Assembly: GCF_000797495.1 (NCBI RefSeq) | Contig: NZ_JTGN01000001.1 | Location: 193,501-257,500, forward strand | Direction of reading: 5' to 3' | Source of the DNA: Robinsoniella peoriensis | GTDB lineage: Bacteria; Bacillota; Clostridia; Lachnospirales; Lachnospiraceae | DNA length: 64,000 bases | In this document: positions 17,428 to 26,849 of the stretch, one piece after another | Layout: the number at the start of each line of letters is the position of its first letter | Position numbering within the stretch: position 1 is the first letter of the stretch | Program-made: the position numbers and the translations under genes | The notes under the pieces: generated by a model | What the model was told of the DNA's origin: nothing | The model's input: the letters and a program-made list of their open reading frames with translations, nothing else | The model's database searches: none

Positions 17428-18933
17428 TTATAACTTTTCAAATACCGGGATCAGCGCCCGGTACAGTGCCTGGTAAAGCTGATATCCCTCCTGATAAATT
17501 TGTTCTTCCTGAAAATATCCGGGTTCATCCACATGAACAGCTTTTTCAACCGCTGCTTCCACCGAAGGGCAGATTCCTACTGCCACCGCACCCAGAATTG
17601 CCGCACCCAGAGATGTGGTTTCCTTATTGTTCATCACGCGAATAGGCTTTTGGCAGATGCCTGATTTTATTTCACACCAGAGCGGACTGGCTGCTCCGCC
17701 GCCCATAGAACGGATTTCCTGAACTTTTAGTCCCGCTTTCTCTAATGTTTCTATGATTTCTTTCAGCATATAGCCAATACCTTCCAGCACAGCCCTGGCA
17801 AAATCAGCCTTTGTAGTCGCCAGTGTCATCCCAAAAAATACGCCTTTCGCCAAATCACTGGGACAAGGTGCCGGCTTCCCCGCAAAATGGGCAAGCAGTA
17901 TTAGTCCGTTACTTCCGGCAGGAGACTTTTTAGCCAGTTCATCAATCAAGTCATAAGCGGACTGTCCGTTTAAAAGGGCTTCCCTTTTCACTTCTTCAGC
18001 CAGCGTATCCCGAAACCATTTCAATACAATTCCCGCCGTATTGCAAAACGGCATATACAGATAGCCCTGTCCGTAATCTTTATAAATGGTAATCCGCTGG
18101 GGATTTGCAAAGTCCGGTGATGCCGTGGCTGCCCCCACTACCAGCGCTGTTCCTGTCGTTTCTGTCACCATACCTTCTCTGATATTTCCGGCACCAACCG
18201 CAGAAGCAACCTGATCCATGGCACCTGTCGTAACCCGGGTATGTATGGAAAGACCTGTTTTAGCCGCCGCTGCAGATGTAACATTTCCTACAATTTTCCC
18301 GCACGCACTGATTTGGGGTAACTTATCTTCATCCAGTCCTGCAGCTTTTAGCATCTCTGCCCAGTAACATTCCTCCCGGATATCAAACCATCCCGTGGAG
18401 GATAAAAGCGCCATTTCCGTAACCGCCCGTCCGGTGAGCCGGTAGATAAAATAATCCTCCAGTAGTAAGAATTTTTCTGCCTTTTCATATATTTCAGGCT
18501 TATGTTCTTTTAGCCACATCAGCTTAGCTGCCGGCGCCGCACCGGTAAATTCACCGGCTCCCGTATGGCGGTAAATCTTTTCTTCTCCAAGGACATCCTT
18601 CAGATACCGGGCTTCCTCCTTTGCCCTGGAATCAATCCAGACAATCGCGGGATACAGCGCCTGACCGTTGGCATCAATGGGTATCAGGGTTTCTCCCTGG
18701 GTTGTAAAGGTAACTGCTGCTATCTGCTCCATGTCTATACCGGAGCTTTCCATCCTCTTTATGCTCAAACAGAAAGCCTCCCAGTATACCTGTACGGGAA
18801 GTTCCACAATCCCAGCTTCAGGCGTGAGCAGATCATATTCACCGGAGTCAAAAAATACCACGTCAAACAATTCATTATAAAGGGTACACTTCATAGCGGT
18901 TGTTCCTACATCAAAAGTCAATATATATTTCAT
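17428..18933 (-). CDS. FGGY-family carbohydrate kinase (DeoR-controlled)
   Basis: A sugar kinase of 501 residues of the xylulokinase/gluconokinase group. It transfers phosphate from ATP to a ketose, sugar acid or polyol. The N-terminal phosphate motif is ILTFDVGTTAMKCTLY. The catalytic-base region is GAMDQVASAVGAG, and the C-terminal adenosine motif is SMGGGAASPLW. GAGGAGGT precedes the ATG. It forms its own unit: a terminator (19037-19077) lies behind it and its promoter carries the same TTTC-rich operator as the aldolase operon. I infer that the DeoR regulator at 5946 senses this kinase's product and that the aldolase at 658 uses it or a derivative. Confidence 0.92.
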   Translation of the reverse strand: MKYILTFDVGTTAMKCTLYNELFDVVFFDSGEYDLLTPEAGIVELPVQVYWEAFCLSIKRMESSGIDMEQIAAVTFTTQGETLIPIDANGQALYPAIVWIDSRAKEEARYLKDVLGEEKIYRHTGAGEFTGAAPAAKLMWLKEHKPEIYEKAEKFLLLEDYFIYRLTGRAVTEMALLSSTGWFDIREECYWAEMLKAAGLDEDKLPQISACGKIVGNVTSAAAAKTGLSIHTRVTTGAMDQVASAVGAGNIREGMVTETTGTALVVGAATASPDFANPQRITIYKDYGQGYLYMPFCNTAGIVLKWFRDTLAEEVKREALLNGQSAYDLIDELAKKSPAGSNGLILLAHFAGKPAPCPSDLAKGVFFGMTLATTKADFARAVLEGIGYMLKEIIETLEKAGLKVQEIRSMGGGAASPLWCEIKSGICQKPIRVMNNKETTSLGAAILGAVAVGICPSVEAAVEKAVHVDEPGYFQEEQIYQEGYQLYQALYRALIPVFEKL

Positions 18934-18963
18934 GTTCCGACCTCCTCTGTTTATTCTATTCTG

Positions 18964-18992
18964 ATCTTAAACCTCTTTACTGTTTCTGTCAA
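18964..18992 (-). promoter_or_regulatory. SigA promoter of the FGGY kinase gene
   Basis: Minus strand TTGACA (18992-18987), 17 bases, TAAGAT (18969-18964), ending 30 bases before the kinase ATG. The presumed DeoR operator lies just upstream at 19001-19036. Confidence 0.87.
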
Positions 18993-19000
18993 CACAAAAT

Positions 19001-19036
19001 GATTGTTTCTTTCATTTAGGGATTGTTTCGATCATA
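19001..19036. promoter_or_regulatory. Presumed DeoR operator before the FGGY kinase
   Basis: GATTGTTTCTTTCATTT at 19001-19017 matches 5757-5773 over all 17 bases. A second half copy, GATTGTTTC, follows at 19021. The two are 20 bases apart, about two helical turns. It lies 9 bases upstream of the -35 hexamer of the kinase promoter. Confidence 0.72.
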
Positions 19037-19077
19037 CAAAAAGCGTCTTCCGGAGTCACCCAAAAAACGCTTTCAAC
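19037..19077 (-). terminator. Rho-independent terminator of the LacI-controlled operon
   Basis: Minus strand AAAGCGT (19073-19067) pairs with ACGCTTT (19046-19040), followed by T residues. It ends the long operon that finishes with the isomerase-like gene at 19109 and so separates it from the kinase at 17428-18933. Confidence 0.75.
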
Positions 19078-19108
19078 TGTTTCAAATACAATCCGCCGCG
19101 CGGCACTT

Positions 19109-20503
19109 TTACCCAATCAGACAGAACTCCCAGCCCATCACTTCCGCCATCATCCGCAGCGCTGTCTCACCTGCATAATAGACAATTGCACCATGATGCC
19201 CGCCGCCGGCCTTACTGTATCTGGATAAAAATTCGGAAACCGGAACATCCGGGCGAAACCATCCCCGCACTGTCTTTTCAAAATCAGGCGAAGTTTCCGT
19301 CATTTCTACCATATTTCCGGTGGCCATAATCAGCACAAACCTTCCTTCAGACAGTGGATTTAAATTAACAAAAGCCGCCCTGCCTTCTTTCATGCAGCCA
19401 TAAAGTGCCGCCGGATTCCCAGCCGACGTATAGGGAAAATCCAGTTCTGTAAGCAAAGGCTTTCCAGCACCGATCCGCAGATTATATTCTCCCATATGGC
19501 TTAAAAATACCGTATTTCCTTTCCAGTCAGGGCAAAACATTTCCGCAAATGTAGTCTCTTCAAATCCCTTCATCAGTGCCGCCGTAAAGGAAGCCGTCAG
19601 GACATCCCCTTCTCCTGCATAACCGATTCCCGCCTCCATTGCCTTACAGGTCTCCATAAATGGCATCCTGGGCAGGGCAGGATTTTCATCTGTTGCCATA
19701 AAGTTTACGGTAAATGCATCCAGATTGTTTTTCCCGATCCATTTTCTCATAGCCAGATTTACTCTGGCTGATTCGGCATATACATCAAAAGTAAGATCTC
19801 TGCAGACAAACCGCTCACAGTCCATTTCCCATTCCGCTTTTATATCCGCTTCTGTTATACTCTCAAGCAGATCCACACTTTCGTTAAAATCATAATCGAA
19901 GATTGAAATACCGGTCTTTTCCTGAAGCACTTCATCCGGAAGGCAAAAATCTCCCATTCCTGTAAATGGTTCCCCAACTCTTCCCACCCGGCACTGCTTC
20001 ATCCGGGCAGCCATCATTGCTCCTTTTGCCGCTTCGGATACGTTTTTGATTACGTCGGATTCCAGATAGTGACCGGCAAATACTTCATATGCCACATTAT
20101 TTCTTCTTAACAGGCTGCACATATCCTGCACTCCGTGAATACCGTGGTTCTGCATAATCCTGCCTGCTCCTGTGATACCGTCAAAGGAATAATCCGGTGT
20201 GGTATCCAATACCAGAATGGGAAGAGAAGTATTTTTTAGTACCCGCTCCGATTCCAGAGATGGGGAATATGCCAGATGCAGTGTAATCACCGCATCTGCC
20301 CCCTGTTCTTCAAAGTCTGCAATGGCTGACTGAAATTCCTCCTCCTGCCTGCAGATATCATGGCGGAACAGTTCCAGTCCTGCCTGCTCCAATTTCTGTG
20401 CAATCTGCTCCTGGAACCACTCCACTTCCTTTCTGAGCCAGGCTTGTGTGTCATCGTAAAGTTTTACGTACAGACACAATAACCCTGCTTTTGGTCGTCT
20501 CAT
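19109..20503 (-). CDS. L-arabinose isomerase-like protein
   Basis: A protein of 464 residues in the sugar-isomerase (AraA/FucI) superfamily. Seen features are ADAVITLHLAYSPS, the GYAGEGDVLTASF motif that resembles the metal-binding GEGD of arabinose isomerases, VFLSHMGEYNLRI, and a C-terminal GGGHHGAIVYYAG that provides histidines. Such enzymes interconvert aldose and ketose forms with Mn2+. The length is slightly below AraA (about 490). AGGAGG precedes the start. It is the last gene of the LacI operon, 60 bases after the sugar-binding protein. The sugar is not assignable by eye. Confidence 0.75.
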   Translation of the reverse strand: MRRPKAGLLCLYVKLYDDTQAWLRKEVEWFQEQIAQKLEQAGLELFRHDICRQEEEFQSAIADFEEQGADAVITLHLAYSPSLESERVLKNTSLPILVLDTTPDYSFDGITGAGRIMQNHGIHGVQDMCSLLRRNNVAYEVFAGHYLESDVIKNVSEAAKGAMMAARMKQCRVGRVGEPFTGMGDFCLPDEVLQEKTGISIFDYDFNESVDLLESITEADIKAEWEMDCERFVCRDLTFDVYAESARVNLAMRKWIGKNNLDAFTVNFMATDENPALPRMPFMETCKAMEAGIGYAGEGDVLTASFTAALMKGFEETTFAEMFCPDWKGNTVFLSHMGEYNLRIGAGKPLLTELDFPYTSAGNPAALYGCMKEGRAAFVNLNPLSEGRFVLIMATGNMVEMTETSPDFEKTVRGWFRPDVPVSEFLSRYSKAGGGHHGAIVYYAGETALRMMAEVMGWEFCLIG

Positions 20504-20562
20504 ATTATTATCCTCCTGCGTGTTTCTTTTCCATAGTTGTTTTCAGACACGCTTCTGCCCGT

Positions 20563-21609
20563 TTATTTATCATAAGTATATTTTTCTTTAAATTGCTCTA
20601 CGTTATCTTTGGTGATAATAATGGAACCGGAATCCACAACAGGCGGAAGGGGATTAATTCCCGCATCCAGATAATTCTGCGTAACTTTCAGATTTCCATT
20701 TACATAGTCATGAAGCCATTTAACGGCAATATAGCCTTCCACATATGAATTCTGAGCGAAGGATGCCGCAACTTCTCCGCTTTCAATCAATTCCAGTGTC
20801 GCGCTGTCCCTGTCTCTGCCTACAATCTTAATGCCGTCAATTCCGGCTTCCCTGACTGCAGTAGCAGCTCCTACTGCAGAAGGAGCCTGCATACCGATAA
20901 TTCCCACTACATCCGGATTAGCCTGAAGTGCCGCACCAACCGCCGTTGCCGCCGTAGTCTCGTCTGCCTTATCATCTACTTCTGCAGCGATTTCAATATC
21001 CGGATGATTCTTCTCTAATTCATCCCTGCAACCTTCCATATTCGAAATTGCAGAGGGCTGTCCGCCGCTGATGAAGTTTGAAATGATTATCTTTCCTTTG
21101 TCACCGATTTCTTTTGCCATCTGCTTTGCCATTTCCACTCCGGTATTATATGGGTCACATCCCAGGAAAGAGAGGCGGTTAGATTCAATATCTGTATTCA
21201 CGCAGATCACGGGAACCCCTGCTGCAATGGCATTGTCAATGGCTGCCCCGGTCTCCTGGAACTGTCCGTGAACCACGATTCCGGTCACTTTTTTCGCTAC
21301 TGCCTGATCGATTGCTTCCGCCACTTTATCCGGTGCCAGATCCTGTGGTCCTGCATAGTACCATTTGGCGCCCAGACTGTGTGCCGCATCATTAACACCG
21401 GCTTTTAATGCATCAAAAAATTCCAGCTGGTTTACGGACATGATAACTGCATACTCTTCATCTGCGCCTGATGCCGCCTGAACTCCTGCTCCTTCTTCTG
21501 CTTTTGTCTCTGCCTTACCGTCTGTCTTCTCGCTGTCCCCACAGCCTGCCATTGATAATGCCAGTACTCCTGCCAATAAGATCCCCATCACTTTTTTGTA
21601 CTGTTTCAT
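20563..21609 (-). CDS. Ribose-type sugar-binding lipoprotein
   Basis: A secreted binding protein of 348 residues. The lipobox LALSMAGC gives a mature cysteine near residue 23, and a short acidic linker follows. The mature part is a type I periplasmic-binding fold of the RbsB/rhizopine class (MSVNQLEFFDALKAGVND at its start, PVICVNTDIES, and VGRDRDSATLELIESG). It delivers a monosaccharide or similar small polyol to the RbsA/RbsC-type transporter encoded just upstream. AAAGGAGG precedes the ATG. Confidence 0.92.
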   Translation of the reverse strand: MKQYKKVMGILLAGVLALSMAGCGDSEKTDGKAETKAEEGAGVQAASGADEEYAVIMSVNQLEFFDALKAGVNDAAHSLGAKWYYAGPQDLAPDKVAEAIDQAVAKKVTGIVVHGQFQETGAAIDNAIAAGVPVICVNTDIESNRLSFLGCDPYNTGVEMAKQMAKEIGDKGKIIISNFISGGQPSAISNMEGCRDELEKNHPDIEIAAEVDDKADETTAATAVGAALQANPDVVGIIGMQAPSAVGAATAVREAGIDGIKIVGRDRDSATLELIESGEVAASFAQNSYVEGYIAVKWLHDYVNGNLKVTQNYLDAGINPLPPVVDSGSIIITKDNVEQFKEKYTYDK

Positions 21610-21647
21610 ACGTAAAATCCTCCTTTTTCCCTTTTATATAGTTTTTA

Positions 21648-23141
21648 TTAAGCGGTAATTCCGGACGCCAGACGCATCATGCCATTCTCCGTCACTTCTT
21701 TACCGCAGAGTTCCCCGGTTATCCTTCCATCATGAAATACCAGTACCCGGTCGCAGGCTGCCATAATTTCCGGCATCTCCGACGAGATCATGATAATTGC
21801 CTTTCCTTCTCCAACAAGACGCCGAAGCAGCATATGTATTTCGGCCTTCGCACCTACATCAATCCCCCTGGTAGGTTCATCAATTAAAATGATATCGGGA
21901 TTTGCCGTCATCCACATAGACAAAAGCACCTTCTGCTGGTTCCCTCCTGAAAGATTCCCCACCTTCTGTTTCACATCCGATAATTTAATCTGCATCTTCT
22001 GCTGGTATTCTTTTGCATTCTTTGTGATATGTTTATAATCCACAAGTCCTTTTTTCACAAACTTTCTTCCGTTTGCCGCACTCATATTGTCTTCGCTGCT
22101 CAGTTCCAGAAACAGCCCTAACGTCTTACGCTCTTTTGTAATGTAAGCGATTCCGTTTTTCTTGGCATCAATTGGGCTGGTGATCTTAACCTGCTTCCCG
22201 CCGATTTGGATGGTTCCTCCGGTTTTCTTTCTCCAACCGAAGATCGTCTCCACCACCTCGGTACGTCCAGACCCTTCCAACCCTGCAAATCCCAGAATTT
22301 CTCCCCTTCTAAGGGCAAACGTCACATTTTTTACCTTTGATCCGCTGCATAGATTTTCAGCACGCAGAATTTCATTCTGTATCTTTGAAGTTCCCACCCC
22401 ATAATCGTAAGCCACATCTCTGCCAACCATATACCGCACCAGATCATCCTTGGTCAGTCCGGGACTGTTTGGAAATGTTGCCACATGTTCACCATCTTTT
22501 AAAACCGATATTTCATCTGCCAGATGCAGCACCTCATCCAGTTTATGGGAAATATAAACAATGGAAACATCTTTCGCCTTTACCTGGTCAATCAGCTTAT
22601 ACAGCAGTTCTACTTCCATATCCGTCAATGCAGATGTGGGTTCATCCAAAATCATAAGTTTTACATTCATAGACAAAAGCTTTGCAATCTCCACCATCTG
22701 CTGCGCCCCCAGGCTGATGTGGTCCATACTGTCCGTTGGCCTGATATGCCCCAGGCCGAAGCGCTCCAGCAGTTTCTCCGCTTCTTTGTACATTGTCTTG
22801 TAATCAATACATCTTCCTCTCTTTGGAAAGCGTCCGATAAAAAGATTACTCGCCACATCCAGATGTGAAAAATTATTAAGTTCCTGATATACAATACCAA
22901 TGCCTGCTTTTAAAGCATCCCCGGGATATGAGGGATTCAGCTCCTGTCCATCCATGACCATCAGCCCTTTATCTCTCTTATAGGCACCGGACATAATTTT
23001 CATCAGCGTAGATTTTCCCGCCCCATTTTCTCCGATAATACAGTGCACACTGTTTTTCTTAATAGACAGGCTCACATCATTCAGCGCTTTAACTCCGGGG
23101 AAAAATTTACATATATTTTGTAATTCGATTAAATTTTCCAA
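21648..23141 (-). CDS. Ribose-type ABC transporter ATPase, double cassette
   Basis: A protein of 497 residues with two nucleotide-binding domains, as in RbsA/MglA. The first has Walker A GENGAGKSTLMK, signature LSLGAQQ-like ISLGAQQMVEIA and Walker B LMILDEPTSAL. The second has the usual degenerate Walker A (GLEGSGRTEVV) but a full signature LSGGNQQKV and Walker B IILIDEPTRG. Translation starts at a TTG (23141-23139) placed seven bases after GGAGGAGG. It energises the permease at 23232-24269. Confidence 0.93.
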   Translation of the reverse strand: MENLIELQNICKFFPGVKALNDVSLSIKKNSVHCIIGENGAGKSTLMKIMSGAYKRDKGLMVMDGQELNPSYPGDALKAGIGIVYQELNNFSHLDVASNLFIGRFPKRGRCIDYKTMYKEAEKLLERFGLGHIRPTDSMDHISLGAQQMVEIAKLLSMNVKLMILDEPTSALTDMEVELLYKLIDQVKAKDVSIVYISHKLDEVLHLADEISVLKDGEHVATFPNSPGLTKDDLVRYMVGRDVAYDYGVGTSKIQNEILRAENLCSGSKVKNVTFALRRGEILGFAGLEGSGRTEVVETIFGWRKKTGGTIQIGGKQVKITSPIDAKKNGIAYITKERKTLGLFLELSSEDNMSAANGRKFVKKGLVDYKHITKNAKEYQQKMQIKLSDVKQKVGNLSGGNQQKVLLSMWMTANPDIILIDEPTRGIDVGAKAEIHMLLRRLVGEGKAIIMISSEMPEIMAACDRVLVFHDGRITGELCGKEVTENGMMRLASGITA

Positions 23142-23231
23142 ACTGCTTCCTCCTCCTTAAGCGCCGCCAGCCATCTGTTCTGCTTTTTCAGGCTGACGGC
23201 ATTACGGTCTGTCAAACCCGTTTTTTCCCCA

Positions 23232-24269
23232 TCACGCTGCTGCCTTTAATTTGCGCTGCTTATTCAGCTGGTCAATCGCAACTGCAATAATCAAAATGGC
23301 ACCCTGGATCACCTTTGTATAACTTGCATTAATATCCAGCAATACCAGTGCGTTGCTGACAACCTGCATAATGGTTACGCCAAGAACCACTCCTATCAGG
23401 CTGCCCTCGCCGCCGTCCATGGAGACACCGCCAATCAGCAGTGCCACCACATTTCTGAATTCCAGACCGGTTCCGGAGTTCTGGGATACGCTTCCAAGCC
23501 TGGCTGCCAGCGTCATACCTGCAAATGCAGCGACTGCTCCTGTCAGGGCATAGCTGATATAAATGAATTTTTTGGTATGAATCCCCGCCAGCAGCGCGGA
23601 GTTTTTATTGCTGCCGATAAAGTAAGCTTCATGGAAAAAATTAACGTACTTTAATACAAAAATACCTGCCACAATGATAATTACCATATAGATGATAGTA
23701 AACGGAACGCCCCCTGCTTCCATCCTGCCAAAGCTTTTAAATGCTGCCGGAAGATTGGAAACGGTATTCCCCCCTGCCAGCACCAGTGCAATTCCCTGAT
23801 ATGCCATCCAGGTTCCAAGAGTTGCAATCAGAGGTGTAATCTTGAACTGATTAATAATCACTGCATTGATTGCTCCCAATACTGCTCCGGCCAGAAGCCC
23901 CACCAGAATACCGAGCCAGGCAGGAGCCCCCGCTCCCATAGCCATACAGCCGATGTAGCTGGAAAGACACAGCGTTGACCCTACGGAAAAATCAATATTA
24001 CCGGCAATAAGAGAGATAGCCATTGGAATGGCAATCATCATGTCCACACTCATTCCCTGGATCAGGACTCTGATGTTGGCACTGGTTGCAAAAGTACTGG
24101 TACTGATCATCAGGAAAATCACCATAATTGCAAGTATAATTGCAATGGAAAGCTCTCTCATCTCCAGTATCTTCCACAGCGTATTTTTCCTGACTCCCGA
24201 AGCAGTATGCGCCTTTCCTTCTACTGCCTCTGATTTTACACTTCCTTCTTTCGTTTCTGTAACACCCAT
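23232..24269 (-). CDS. Ribose-type ABC transporter permease
   Basis: A membrane protein of 345 residues of the RbsC class with 8-10 helices after a cytosolic N-terminal region of about 35 residues. Conserved GNIDFSVGS and the C-terminal LLIGGVSMDGGEGSLIGVVLG loop are present. The start at 24269 is set by AAAGGAGG; the in-frame ATG at 24299 has none. It forms the channel with the ATPase downstream. Confidence 0.93.
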   Translation of the reverse strand: MGVTETKEGSVKSEAVEGKAHTASGVRKNTLWKILEMRELSIAIILAIMVIFLMISTSTFATSANIRVLIQGMSVDMMIAIPMAISLIAGNIDFSVGSTLCLSSYIGCMAMGAGAPAWLGILVGLLAGAVLGAINAVIINQFKITPLIATLGTWMAYQGIALVLAGGNTVSNLPAAFKSFGRMEAGGVPFTIIYMVIIIVAGIFVLKYVNFFHEAYFIGSNKNSALLAGIHTKKFIYISYALTGAVAAFAGMTLAARLGSVSQNSGTGLEFRNVVALLIGGVSMDGGEGSLIGVVLGVTIMQVVSNALVLLDINASYTKVIQGAILIIAVAIDQLNKQRKLKAAA

Positions 24270-24339
24270 GTTTTCATATCCTCCTTTTTTGAAAATCATA
24301 CCTTACCCCAATATTAGAAATTGTTTTATCCTGTAAAAA

Positions 24340-25362
24340 TCACTTCCCTCCTTTTCGAAACGCATCCAACGCATTTTTGTAGAAAATCTGTTCTTTTCGT
24401 ATATGGTCATTTCCTATGGCATCCAGCATATTCTTAAGCTGTACATAAGCGATAAAAGTGAATTCCGCTTCTGCCTCTGCTCCTTTTTCATGCCTGTTCC
24501 ATCCAAAATTTTCTCTGCAATAATTGGTGGGTGTATCCGTATGCCACTCCCGCATTCCATGCCAGGTCATAATTGGAAAATCCGTTCCGAATAAGATCTG
24601 CCTGCTGTCCAGCCGCTCCATAGCCATCTGATGAACCCCTGGATTTACCACCGCCGCCGTATCAAAATAAAACCCTTTTAAATCTTCCCCCAGCGCCGTG
24701 ATTCCCTGGTTAAATATTTCCGTTGTAAAGCTCCGTCCGAAATGTGCAAGAATGATATGTATATCCGGGAATTTCTGTCTGATTTCACGCAGTTCCCGTA
24801 TGTTGTCAGGAGCCGGCAGTCTTCCTTTTCTGGGAAGATGCAGCATTAAAGCCTTCTTATGCCTGTCCAGAACAGAAAGCTGACTCTCCGGCATAAAATC
24901 ATATATGCTGATATCAGCCCCTTTTATGGCAGACGCCAGATAAGGATACGGCTTAAATCCCAAAAACGGATTATTCACAAGTATTTCTTCACAGTACTGT
25001 GCCGTCCACTCCGGCCTCACACTCATCAGGGCATCAATCTTTCCTGTTTTCGCCAGTCCTGATAAATATGCATTATTTGCAGGTATATCCACTTCTGCCA
25101 GGGGAAATGGGAAAGCCGTCAATAAAATCTGTTTACCCGGAAACATGGTCTGATAATAATGCTGAGCCGCTTCATATTCCATCTGAAGCCCGCATTCCAA
25201 AGCCCAATCCATTGAAATCCGCTCCTTGCTTACACCTTTTACATGTTCTTCCAGATTCATATGCACATGCACATCTGTTATTTTTTCAGGCAGCCTTTCT
25301 TCTAAATATTCGTTATAAAATTCAATATCCAGCTCTGTCTTATGAAACCATTTATTGATCAT
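24340..25362 (-). CDS. Amidohydrolase-superfamily TIM-barrel protein
   Basis: A metal-dependent hydrolase-type protein of 340 residues. The N-terminal metal motif is ITDVHVHMN. Further ligands are in LMLHLP, ILAHFGRSF and LFGTDFPIMTWHG. This resembles the amidohydrolase-related (COG2159) group that contains lactonases and decarboxylases. It overlaps the kinase stop by four bases (ATGA), so the two are translationally coupled. In a sugar operon with an epimerase and a kinase, a sugar-lactone hydrolase role is possible. That is inference. Confidence 0.82.
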   Translation of the reverse strand: MINKWFHKTELDIEFYNEYLEERLPEKITDVHVHMNLEEHVKGVSKERISMDWALECGLQMEYEAAQHYYQTMFPGKQILLTAFPFPLAEVDIPANNAYLSGLAKTGKIDALMSVRPEWTAQYCEEILVNNPFLGFKPYPYLASAIKGADISIYDFMPESQLSVLDRHKKALMLHLPRKGRLPAPDNIRELREIRQKFPDIHIILAHFGRSFTTEIFNQGITALGEDLKGFYFDTAAVVNPGVHQMAMERLDSRQILFGTDFPIMTWHGMREWHTDTPTNYCRENFGWNRHEKGAEAEAEFTFIAYVQLKNMLDAIGNDHIRKEQIFYKNALDAFRKGGK

Positions 25363-26849
25363 ATTGCCACTCCCTTCTTCCCGGTACTATGATAGATTTC
25401 CCTGACTATGATCCAGTTTTTTTTGTAAGCTTCGTATTTCTTACGGTAAAATGTCTTTAACTTCACGGATACATCAGGCATACGCTCGTAAGTAACCATG
25501 GTTCTTACCGCCATAGGATAATCTTTATATATTCCGTATTCTACAGCGGCAATCATTGCCGCTCCTACGCAAGCCGCATCCGTCTGGGTAACCCGGATTA
25601 CCTCACAATCCAGCACTGCCTGCAGCATAAGCATCCAAACTCTGCTGTTTAAAGCACCGCCCATTACTCTCAGACTGTTAATCTGTGCCCCATTTTCCCG
25701 GTAATCCTCTAAGAGCATCGCCGTATGAAAGACAATTCCTTCCATCACAGCCACTGCCACATCCAATTTGTCGTGTTTTAATTCCAATCCAGTCAGCGTC
25801 CCTTTTGCCCTGTCGTCCCATACAGGGCATCCTGCTCCCGTGAGATAAGGGAAAAACATAAGCTCTTCCTCTCTTCCTAACTTTTGGACAGCTCCGTCAT
25901 TTAAGGCTTCATAGGTGAATCCCCCCATCTGGTCTTTCCACCAGTCCAGTACAATACCACCGCCACTAATGGATGATAAAGCTCCCCACAGCCCCGGCAC
26001 AACATGTCTGGCAGGTGAGATTCCTGATTTTGTCAGCATGGGTCTATCCGTTATACTCATCACTGCCCATGCCGTGCCTGTACCAAGGAGCAGATCCCCA
26101 TTTTCCACGCTGCCTGACCCCAGTGCACAACAGTACTGGTCATGGGCTCCGTTATATACTTTTACCTCAGCCGGCAGCCCTAATTCCACAGCGGCATTCC
26201 CTGTCAATGTTCCCAGATATTCCCCTGTCCTTTTTATTTCCGGAAGCAGCTCTGACGAAATGCCGATATCCCCCAATATCTTTTCATCCCACTTCCAGGT
26301 CTGTATATCCATCATCTGGCGGATTGCTGCATTGGTAGGATCGATTACCGCATTTCCTGTCAAATGATAATTCATATATTCCAGGGTGGAAATAAATTTT
26401 AAAGCCCGCTCTGCATCTTCCCTGCGATTTCTTTTCAGCCAAAGCATTTTACAGGCATCCAGGCTGGCACTTAATTCCCATCCTGTTTTCGAATAATAAT
26501 ACCCTTTGCCTGCCTTTTTTTCTAATTCCTCCACCTCTTTCATAGCTCTTTTATCCATCCAGGTAACCGCATTTCCAATGGCATGGAAATCAGCATCCAC
26601 CAGCAGGGAACTGGCTCCCTGAGTAGAAAGCGCCAGTGCCGCAACCTGGGATTTTTCACACCCTGCACAGGCTTCTTTAACTGCCTTAACGGAAGCCTCC
26701 CACCAGTCTTCTGCCCTTTGTTCTACGATGCCCCCCTCTCCCGGAATCGTCTTGTAGCCCTGATATCCTCTGCCCTGCTGCTTCCCGTTTTCATCTATCA
26801 GCAGAGCCTTTGTCCCAGTCGTCCCCACATCCAGTCCAATCACAAACAT
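25359..26849 (-). CDS. FGGY-family carbohydrate kinase
   Basis: A kinase of 496 residues. The phosphate-binding N-terminus is VIGLDVGTTGTKALL, with GAHDQYCCALGSG in the centre and the adenosine-site motif RVMGGALNSRVW near the end. The start at 26849 is set by GAGGTG; a start at 26864 has no site. Its first 59 bases overlap the end of the epimerase gene, an unusually long overlap, but both frames look intact. It phosphorylates the sugar brought in by the RbsABC-type importer of the same operon. Confidence 0.92.
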   Translation of the reverse strand: MFVIGLDVGTTGTKALLIDENGKQQGRGYQGYKTIPGEGGIVEQRAEDWWEASVKAVKEACAGCEKSQVAALALSTQGASSLLVDADFHAIGNAVTWMDKRAMKEVEELEKKAGKGYYYSKTGWELSASLDACKMLWLKRNRREDAERALKFISTLEYMNYHLTGNAVIDPTNAAIRQMMDIQTWKWDEKILGDIGISSELLPEIKRTGEYLGTLTGNAAVELGLPAEVKVYNGAHDQYCCALGSGSVENGDLLLGTGTAWAVMSITDRPMLTKSGISPARHVVPGLWGALSSISGGGIVLDWWKDQMGGFTYEALNDGAVQKLGREEELMFFPYLTGAGCPVWDDRAKGTLTGLELKHDKLDVAVAVMEGIVFHTAMLLEDYRENGAQINSLRVMGGALNSRVWMLMLQAVLDCEVIRVTQTDAACVGAAMIAAVEYGIYKDYPMAVRTMVTYERMPDVSVKLKTFYRKKYEAYKKNWIIVREIYHSTGKKGVAI

